From Melampsora larici-populina 98AG31 (taxonomy: Eukaryota; Basidiomycota; Pucciniomycetes; Pucciniales; Melampsoraceae), in the NCBI RefSeq assembly GCF_000204055.1, contig NW_006768909.1, forward strand, positions 31,455 through 44,624: a DNA stretch of 13,170 bases. Direction: 5' to 3'. Under the pieces are notes generated by a model that had not been told where the DNA came from, made no database searches, and worked only from the letters and a program-made list of their open reading frames with translations. The position numbers were made by a program, and so were the translations under genes. This document shows, piece after piece, positions 1-5,990 of this stretch (position 1 is the first letter of the stretch; the number at the start of each line of letters is the position of its first letter).

Positions 1-1
1 A

Positions 2-607
2 CGAATCCCGGAAGATGATGTCATGAAAATTATGTTAGACATAGGATGCGCTTTAGAGTATATTCATCAAAATGAAGATAATTCATCTGCGATGTCAAAC
101 CTGCGAACGTTTTGATGGGCTGCGATGGACGAATCAGACTCTCTGACTTTGGTCTAGCCATAATAACGACTTCTGGATTTGCGCGAGGCAATTGTGGAAC
201 TCCGTTTGCTAAAGCTCCCGAGGTGCTCCGACACATTCCATACACGAAAGCGATAGATTGGTGGGCTTTGGGAGTCATGGCGTTTGAAATGTTAATCGGA
301 CAGAAGCCATTCACGCCATGTACGTATTCCTCTCTAGACATATCTCTTTCTCTCTCCGACTCGTCCCCTTTGTTTAGTCACTGACTCGATTTTTCTTTTT
401 CTCGTATCAAATATCCCTTCTTCAGGTGATGGAAGAAGTCTTTCATACAACATTATACATTCCAAACCACAATTTCTTCCTTCGGTCCCTCCCGATTTCC
501 GTACTGTCATCGAACTCCTCTTGGAAAAGGATCCCGAATCCCGAATCTGTTCTCTGGAACAGTTACAACTAGCGGACTTCTTTGACGAGTTAACTTGCGG
601 TTTTTAA
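2..607 (+). pseudogene. 3' part of an AGC-type Ser/Thr protein kinase gene, broken in the catalytic loop
   Basis: Protein kinase C-lobe, cut at its 5' side by the window edge. Exon 2-319 and exon 426-607 flank a 106-base GT-AG intron (320-425); splicing regenerates a Cys codon and the frame runs to TAA at 605-607. Visible motifs are DVKPANVL of the catalytic loop, DFGLA (Mg binding), CGTPFAKAPEV (activation segment and APE), DWWALGVMAFEML (helix F) and, after the intron, LLLEKDPESRI near the domain end. The CGTP and DWWALGV motifs point to the AGC group. The protein ends about 30 residues after PPDF, without the long hydrophobic-motif tail usual in AGC kinases. Before the loop, YIHQNE reads in frame 2, IIH in frame 3 and DVKP in frame 1. 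This fits one extra base near 77 and one near 88, and it destroys the HRD arginine codon. The gene is therefore a pseudogene unless these are sequencing errors. Codons elsewhere look normal. Confidence 0.82.
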
Positions 608-1200
608 CATATCCTCTATCATGGTTATACTTCATACTAGGTATGTTCATGAGACTCCTCTTTGTTGATTCCTGAATCTGTCAGTTACAACAGTTACAAT
701 GATCTAACATATGCGGTTCATCTATTCTCTTATATAGACTCCGTGGTCTTTGAGCTTCATACAGTCATCAAAACGCTCTTGAAGCCGGGACAGCTGGAGG
801 ATTTTAATGAGTTGCCATACTGTTTTCATATCTTGGTTATATAGACTCGGCCTCCTTCAAACTAAGTACAGTTATAAAAATCCTCTCGGAAAAAAATTGG
901 AAAAAAATTAGAAAAAATTGGAAAAAAACTAGAAAAAAATCTCAGTCCCCGAATCTGTTCTCTGCAACAGTTATCACTGGCGGATTTCATTGATTTATCA
1001 TACGGTGTTCAATATATCATCTATTATGGTTATATCAACGCCGCCTTATTCAAACTATGTACATTCGTCCAACTCATCTTGGAAAAGAATCCCGATGATC
1101 GAAACTGTCCTCTGCAACAATCACAACTCGCGGATTTCGATGTTTAACATACGGGGTTCAATTTATCATTTATCATGGTTATATATACGCCATACTTTTT
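505..1200 (+). repeat. Degenerate tandem duplications of the kinase last exon and 3' flank
   Basis: The kinase 3' end (from about 505) recurs downstream in diverged form. A core starting GAATCTGTTCTCTG is at 543, recurs at 951, and recurs more diverged at 1101 (GAAACTGTCCTCTG). Each core is followed by a CAACAGTTA-like, GCGGATTTC-like and TAACATACGG-like series and then an ATCATGGTTATA-like block. A shortened copy lies at about 757-845 (ACAGTCATC, GAGGATTTTAATGAG) and a scrambled one at about 655-725. The copy at 1061-1147 encodes LILEKNPDDR and QLADFDV then a stop, matching the kinase LLLEKDPESR and QLADFF. These are read by eye; exact unit borders are uncertain. Confidence 0.68.
888..941 (+). 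repeat. A-rich minisatellite, about 10-12 base unit
   Basis: Five imperfect units of the form GGAAAAAAATT or GAAAAAAACTA follow one another. They occupy the place where GGAAAAGGATCC lies in the kinase tail, so the tract probably grew by slippage from that segment. In the kinase reading frame it encodes a periodic IGKKLEK-like peptide. Confidence 0.7.
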
Positions 1201-1705
1201 GAATTACTTGCTATAAATCTACTGCTAGAATGTTTGGACGCGTCCTTTGATATCTTGTTTCGCGTACATGCCTGCTGCTCTTCTATTTAGTTTTCATCGT
1301 CTATTTCTATTTCAATGATTTGATATACCGTTTTCAATTTCTCCTCTATCATAGGTATCTAGAAGCCGGTTATATAAAACGCCTTTTTCTTCATATTGCT
1401 GTTATGAATGTTTTGGTGAAAATTTTGGATATATCTTGAACCTTTTGTATCGCTCATACATAGCTGTGATGCTCTAAGTTAGTTTTTACCGTCTATTTCA
1501 ATGATTTGATATACCGTTTTCAACTTCTTCTCTATCATAGCTATTGAGAAGCCTGTTGTCTGGACGTCTCTTTCTTCATACTCCTTGTTATAAATGTTTT
1601 GGACAATCTTTGGACTATTTTGAATCTCTTGTATCGCTTAAGGCCTATTGCTCTTATAGTTAGTCTTTATCGTCTATTTACACGCTTATATCAATTATAC
1701 ACGAT
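1201..1705 (+). repeat. Degenerate tandem repeat of about 180-190 bases derived from the kinase 3' flank
   Basis: Units begin at about 1288, 1480 and 1661 with TAGTTTTCATCGTCTATT, TAGTTTTTACCGTCTATT and TAGTCTTTATCGTCTATT. Shared internal blocks are GATTTGATATACCGTTTTCA, CTCTATCATAG, GAAGCC, TTATGAATGTTTTGG or TTATAAATGTTTTGG, and TTGTATCGCT. A partial earlier unit occupies about 1205-1287. The TATACCGTTTTCAAT and TCTATCATAG blocks also match the 3'-flank part of the kinase-tail duplications, so both arrays look like one family. No gene is visible here. Confidence 0.65.
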
Positions 1706-2063
1706 GTTCATTATGAGCGAAAGATGAACTCAAAGTTCTGCTTGTGTGAAAGCTTACTTCCCCTGCCCGTAAGATATGACAGGGAACTGGTGCTCGGTAA
1801 TTATATGTGGGCTGTTGTGTCTATACTACTTCAAAATCATCACTAACATTTCTCAAATTAGAAACATGTGACAATCTACAGTCATTCCTAAGAAGCTTTT
1901 CCCCCCGTCAATTATAAAAAAGAATGGGCTAAGTCACCAGGAAATTTCATGATGTTCTATATCTTTGAAGTTTGAGGTCTTGAAATATGAAAATAAATCA
2001 TCATCATACGATCAACATTTCAAATTTCAGACATTAAAAGACTTTATTCTATCCAAAAAAAGA
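1706..2063. other. Gene-free stretch
   Basis: AT-rich single-copy-looking sequence with no convincing ORF, repeat or RNA gene. The plus-strand ORF that starts at 1965 runs antisense to the coding-like relic next door and has no recognisable motif. Faint minus-strand coding character (DLFLDRIKSF, shifted frame) may extend to about 2025. Confidence 0.5.
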
Positions 2064-2415
2064 TCACCAAATCCCTTGACAATTAATACCATAAGCCAGA
2101 GCCCAAATGACATCTTTGGTACCATTTCCCGTCAACTCATCTCCATGAATCCAACGATGACTGAATGTATTAAAAAACATCATATCTTTCTATACAAATA
2201 ATTTCTAAGCTCTAAATCAGTACATAGTAGTTTATTCACTCAAAGCATATCTTCTCATAAATGATAAGAATAGAGTCAAGAGTCTTGTCATTAAGCCTAG
2301 GAAAACCAATCTTGTAACACCTTTTAGCACCAGCTACGAAAGGTTTTGTAACAGCGGTGCAAGGTAAGGTAAAATTCTACAAGGCAGTTTCTTCAAAAGA
2401 GCAAATTGAACTCAT
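2064..2415 (-). pseudogene. Decayed coding-like fragment, family not recognised
   Basis: Two minus-strand open stretches have protein-like composition. The first starts at an ATG at 2415-2413, meets a TAG at 2379-2377 after 12 codons, then stays open for 46 codons (including CTAVTKPFVAGAKRCYK and DKTLDSILIIYEKICFE) to a TGA at 2238-2236. The second runs from 2183 to a TGA at 2066-2064 and includes SHRWIHGDELTGNG and KDVIWALAYGIN, followed in a shifted frame by DLFLDRIKSF. A GT-AG intron between the two can be drawn, but the phases do not match. The biased, motif-like peptides suggest a dead gene rather than chance, but I cannot name the family. Both pieces could still be random open frames. 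Confidence 0.35.
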
Positions 2416-2636
2416 CTTTGTTGAAATCCAATCAAGACAGGTCTAAGTGTAGTACTTACGAGTCTAGTCCGAAAAGGTTAAGATGTTAGGTTATAACAGT
2501 GTAAGGTTAAGATGAATAGTCTCGGAGTGGTTTTCAGGTTTGACGGTTAATCATCCCAATCAATGTTATCGAAAATCTTCCCCAATTTGCTTTGAGTGTT
2601 TTTCTTTTGTATAGTCCAGATGATTGCCCCCGTTCT

Positions 2637-2669
2637 TACTCTCTTTCCTCATCTGTTGGAAAGAGAGTA
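2637..2669. repeat. Perfect 12-bp inverted repeat (hairpin)
   Basis: TACTCTCTTTCC (2637-2648) and its exact reverse complement GGAAAGAGAGTA (2658-2669) are separated by a 9-base loop. The right arm overlaps the left end of the adjacent foldback element by four bases. There is no T-tract or nearby gene end to make it a terminator. Confidence 0.8.
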
Positions 2670-2770
2670 CATACAGTTGTTTTCAAAAAGCTTGCCGAAA
2701 TTTGCCCGCAAAACTGGAGCAATTTGGCGGTGAATTTGTGGCAAGCTTTTTGCAAACGACTGTAAGTAGT
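2666..2770. mobile_element. 105-bp foldback / MITE-like element
   Basis: The two halves are near reverse complements over most of their length. The left arm AGTACATACAGTTG then TTTTCAAAAAGCTTGCC pairs with the right arm GGCAAGCTTTTTGCAAA then CGACTGTAAGTAGT, and weaker pairing continues inward to about 2715-2725. It has no coding capacity. No clear target duplication was found, so it may be a foldback relic or a small non-autonomous DNA transposon. Confidence 0.65.
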
Positions 2771-3593
2771 TTCACTTAGATCAATCATCACGGTCTTTTA
2801 CTAATTTGTCTACTGTTATACATTAGAAATCCCTCAGATCACTAGCCACAAGTTTATCAAACTCACTTTTATTTTCTCATATTTAAAATTTCCTCCGAGC
2901 CTTTAGGTACATCATCTCATTCTAACTATATATATAAACCTTCATCATCTTACTTGTCTTTTTGTTTCATCTTCAATTTTTCTTTTGTGGTGTTTTTAGG
3001 TTAGTTCGAGAAAGGTCTGCATACCTTTGAACAGGGAGAAGATTGCTTACATTAGGCACTGATTGTTTAGGTACAACGGTGTTCTTATCCATTTACAATC
3101 TTGGCTTGATTTTGTTATGGAATTGAGAGGAAGCCAAGTCACTCCTGTTTAGAGTAAGCAACTTCAACCAAAAAAGGCCTCTAGAATCACTATCAAATTA
3201 ATATTTAGTCTTTAACACTTTCTTTGTCCATCTTCCTCTCAAGATCTGACATTAGCATCACGACTTTGATTTGATTTGATTTTCTAAAAAGAACAATTTG
3301 CATAACTTAATGATGATAATATAAATTAACTTTGATCTTCAAAACTTCCTTGGTGATTCAAACAACAATTTTATAAAGTAAAATGTACAAAATGCATACC
3401 CTAATGATATCACAACTTGCTCTTCTGAGCCACTCTAATTTCTTGATCAACCAATTATTGATGAGATAAACTCAATGTTTTGGAGTTCATCATTTTTAGA
3501 ACAAGACACTGACTTACTGATTTACTTAAGAAAGATAGGTATCATTGCACTTGACACTTGACTCATCTGGATAAGGATCCTTGATCATGGTAA
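2771..3593. other. Gene-free stretch upstream of the retrotransposon
   Basis: AT-rich DNA with no ORF that looks coding on either strand. The only suggestive site is the TATA-like block at 2927-2938 followed by a pyrimidine-rich run. No RNA gene was recognised. Confidence 0.5.
2927..2938 (+). promoter_or_regulatory. TATA-like block, orphan promoter candidate
   Basis: TATATATATAAA is followed by about 60 bases rich in C and T (CTTCATCATCTTACTTGTC and on), which resembles a fungal core promoter. No coding region follows before the retrotransposon at 3599, so it may be a relic or chance. Confidence 0.25.
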
Positions 3594-3598
3594 TGAAT
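3594..3598. repeat. Left target-site duplication TGAAT
   Basis: TGAAT directly precedes the 5' LTR and recurs at 9192-9196 directly after the last LTR base. Five bases is the usual duplication length for Ty1/copia integration. Confidence 0.85.
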
Positions 3599-3712
3599 TG
3601 TTGGAATTACGTGTTTCCTTTTTGCTATCTAAGTCTTTTTCATCTTTCAGTACGATCAAGTATCGTAATTACGTTGTAATGAGTCCTTTTTTGTATTTCT
3701 CTTTAATCGACA

Positions 3713-3756
3713 TGACGTCATTGGTACCAATGAATATTGTTACGTCATTTACGTCA
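3713..3756 (+). promoter_or_regulatory. Cluster of three CRE/ATF-type sites in the LTR U3 region
   Basis: TGACGTCA at 3713-3720 is a perfect CRE palindrome. TTACGTCA follows at 3740-3747 and again at 3749-3756. All lie 42-85 bases upstream of the TATA box. Such sites are bound by bZIP factors of the ATF/CREB family, so stress- or cAMP-linked transcription of the element is a reasonable inference. The same cluster is at 8540-8583 in the 3' LTR. Confidence 0.6.
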
Positions 3757-3797
3757 TCATTCATTTTTCGTCGATTCTTTTTGTATCTTGTGTTCTC

Positions 3798-3805
3798 TAT
3801 ATAAA
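3798..3805 (+). promoter_or_regulatory. LTR TATA box
   Basis: TATATAAA lies in the middle of the LTR, downstream of the CRE cluster and upstream of a C/T-rich region where transcription (the U3/R border) would begin. An identical copy is at 8625-8632. Confidence 0.65.
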
Positions 3806-3947
3806 CTGATCTCAAACTTCAGTTAGATGTCTTTCTTCTTCATCTGACTGTTTCTCTAAAACACATCTTATCATAAGATTTGTAGCGTTTGTTGTTCTCA
3901 AACTTATTCTAAGATTTGTTTTGTTTTTGTTTGGAATCAGTCCAACA

Positions 3948-3960
3948 GGTTATGAGCGCC
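3948..3960 (+). promoter_or_regulatory. Primer binding site for a half initiator tRNA-Met
   Basis: GGTTATGAGCGCC follows the LTR end without a gap. Its first ten bases are the complement of GCTCATAACC, the anticodon arm of eukaryotic initiator tRNA-Met (CAU anticodon). Priming from an internally cleaved tRNA-Met is established for Drosophila copia and yeast Ty5. The base G at 3958 looks like an insertion relative to the usual arm sequence. Confidence 0.72.
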
Positions 3961-4004
3961 TAGAATCTCGATATATCTCGATTCGAATTTTTTTTTCATC
4001 GGTC

Positions 4005-5990
4005 ATGGCTTCTTCTTCGAACCCTCCGAATCCTCCAAATCCTCCAAATCCTTCCCTTTCTCAATCTCAGCCGAAAGGGAAAGAGTCAGCCAAAGAACCT
4101 TCGACCCCACCGACCAACTTCGATGATCTATTCTCAGTCGGTTCGAAATGGGGCCCTCTAGCCTTACCTACATCCTCTGTGGTAGGCTTAACTGTTTTGG
4201 AACCTCCAGGCGACAATTCGAACTATGGCAACTGGGAGTTAGCCATGTCAGGTTCTATTATCGGAGCTGGAATGGCCCATATTCTTAACCCAAAGCTACG
4301 TGATGTCGAGCAACCCAATTTTCATTGGACCCAACAGAACAACGCTATATGTTCGGTTCTCTTACGCTACGCACACTCGGACAACTATCCAGTCATGCGT
4401 CCTCATATGGGTAATGCAGCCACTATGTGGCAAGCTCTTTCTGATTCTCATAACGATGCATCGATGGGCTCAAAAATGCTTGTACTTCGAAGATTGATAT
4501 CATCACAAATGATCGATGACAACATCGACGCACACTTAACGAATATCGAAAAGCTTTCAACTCGGTTAGGTCAGCTCATCGATAAATCAAAGTTGAGCAT
4601 GGATGACATCGTATGTGCAGCAATCAGTTCTTCTTTACCTGCAGAATGGAATTCCGCCATCAGTAGTTTCATGAATCAGACTTCGGTCACTGCCTCTTCT
4701 CTTATTTCCGCTTTGCGACGAGAAGGCATTCGACGCCGAGACCAAGCTCTCGTTGTATCAACTCACTCTCTTGCCGTCACTAGTAACGCTATGCCGCCAT
4801 CAAGTCCAACAACTGTTTCGTATCGACCGACTCCGCCGGTTATCAATCAAAACAACCGAAGAAACAACCGTAGACCGACCAGGCAAGGACCTAGTTCCGC
4901 TAATCAAGAGTTGACCTGTACTCATTGTAACATACAAGGTCATAGTTGGCAAACCTGCAACAAGCTCGCCAAACAATTTTTTAACCAGATGTTGCAAACT
5001 CATCCTTCTTTATCAGTACCACCATCTCGCGCTCCTCAAGCGAACATGGTTCATCAAGAACCTATTTATCACCCTCCTCCGAGTCATCAGGCTTCTGATC
5101 AAACGTCTCTATCATCTTGGAGAGACGCATCTGATACTATCTTTCATCAACCAGAAGGGTCTAGTTTTCTTGTTATTTCTGATTCTTTCGCTATGTACGC
5201 AAATCCTGATGAGCGACTTTGGATTTTGGATTCCGGGTGTACTCAAACATGTCTTCCATCTTTTTCTACCGATGAGTTAATCACATCAACCTTGTCATCC
5301 AAACCTCACACTTCTGTTATACGTGTTGCAAATGGAGTCAACTTGAATGTTTCTCAACAACGAGCTATGCAACTGCCTTGGACTACTATCGGTTCTACCT
5401 TGGACGTTATCGAAGTCCCTGGTTTACAACACAGCTTACTTTCAATCTCCCAACTTCTTGCTTTGGGATTTTCAACCTCCTTTTTGAAAGACCGAATTGA
5501 AATTCGTGATAAAAACGGTTCTGTGGTAGCAAAAGGTTTCTATGTGAACGGCTTACCGGTCCTCAAACACAATGTCAGCAGTTTTTGTCTTGAATCAAAT
5601 GTATCTTCAAATCCTGATATGTCTTTCTATCAATGGCACTGCGTTTTGGGTCACCTAGGAGAAGTTGGTACAAGACAAGCTCTATCAGATTTAAATTTAT
5701 CCTTTTCAATAAACAAAGAAGATGTAGAAAGAGTTAAAAATTGTATTCATTGTTGTAAAGGCAAACTTCATAAAAAGACATTTCGCTCAAGAAGTAATTA
5801 TCGTGCTCGGTCTCCTTTTCAAGTTGTCCATTCTGATGTGGCTTTCTTACCGCTAAAATCCAAAGCTGGCTATCCCTATTTCATTTCTTTTATCGATGAT
5901 TTTTCAAAATTTACTGTTTGTTACGCCATGAAATCGAAAGATGAAGTTCACCTCTATTTTAAAAAGTTCATCAATCTCGTAAAACTCTGA
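4005..5990 (+). CDS. Copia Gag-Pol, upstream part: Gag, protease, N-terminal half of integrase
   Basis: The first ATG after the primer site (4005) opens a 661-residue frame that ends at a TGA at 5988-5990. Residues 6-16 are an Asn-Pro-Pro repeat in an otherwise disordered N-terminus. A helical Gag region follows (about 50-270), then a basic stretch and a CCHC zinc knuckle (C305, C308, H313, C318) that would bind genomic RNA. The aspartic protease has its active-site DSG at 409-411, in WILDSGC. The integrase zinc-binding HHCC is complete (H545, H550, C580, C583), and the first catalytic Asp of the integrase core is D611 in HSDV. The stop at codon 662 lies between the first and second catalytic Asp. 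The frame resumes right after it, so this is the front of one interrupted polyprotein, not a separate gene. The product acts in the cytoplasmic virus-like particle. Confidence 0.9.
   Translation: MASSSNPPNPPNPPNPSLSQSQPKGKESAKEPSTPPTNFDDLFSVGSKWGPLALPTSSVVGLTVLEPPGDNSNYGNWELAMSGSIIGAGMAHILNPKLRDVEQPNFHWTQQNNAICSVLLRYAHSDNYPVMRPHMGNAATMWQALSDSHNDASMGSKMLVLRRLISSQMIDDNIDAHLTNIEKLSTRLGQLIDKSKLSMDDIVCAAISSSLPAEWNSAISSFMNQTSVTASSLISALRREGIRRRDQALVVSTHSLAVTSNAMPPSSPTTVSYRPTPPVINQNNRRNNRRPTRQGPSSANQELTCTHCNIQGHSWQTCNKLAKQFFNQMLQTHPSLSVPPSRAPQANMVHQEPIYHPPPSHQASDQTSLSSWRDASDTIFHQPEGSSFLVISDSFAMYANPDERLWILDSGCTQTCLPSFSTDELITSTLSSKPHTSVIRVANGVNLNVSQQRAMQLPWTTIGSTLDVIEVPGLQHSLLSISQLLALGFSTSFLKDRIEIRDKNGSVVAKGFYVNGLPVLKHNVSSFCLESNVSSNPDMSFYQWHCVLGHLGEVGTRQALSDLNLSFSINKEDVERVKNCIHCCKGKLHKKTFRSRSNYRARSPFQVVHSDVAFLPLKSKAGYPYFISFIDDFSKFTVCYAMKSKDEVHLYFKKFINLVKL

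Larger units (their letters stand above)
3599..3947 (+). repeat. 5' LTR, 349 bp
   Basis: Begins TGTTGGA and ends TCCAACA, a 7-bp terminal inverted repeat. It holds a run of bZIP-type sites, a TATA box and a pyrimidine-rich stretch downstream of it. Coordinates are set by identity with 8426-8767 and by the flanking TGAAT. Confidence 0.95.

Noticed and set aside
662..844. Plus-strand 60-codon ORF
   Set aside because: It lies in the decayed kinase-tail duplications. Its last part (TVIKTLLKPGQLEDF) is a shortened kinase-tail copy, so it is described as repeat and not as a gene.
990..1202. Plus-strand 70-codon ORF
   Set aside because: It is out of frame with the kinase-tail copies it overlaps and has no protein-like motif.
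1965..2201. Plus-strand 78-codon ORF starting at TTG
   Set aside because: It lacks an ATG start and runs antisense to the more protein-like minus-strand relic.
2474..2514. 12-base direct repeat AAGGTTAAGATG, 29 bases apart
   Set aside because: Only two copies, no further structure or associated feature; probably chance or a minor slippage product.
3000..3045. Possible tRNA-like segment with GTTCGAG and TTTGAACAGGG
   Set aside because: No acceptor stem, anticodon arm or proper T-loop pairing could be drawn.
3598..3804. 68-codon ORF inside the 5' LTR (and its twin at 8425-8631)
   Set aside because: It starts at a non-ATG codon and lies in U3 promoter sequence. It is identical in both LTRs because they are duplicates, not because it is a gene.
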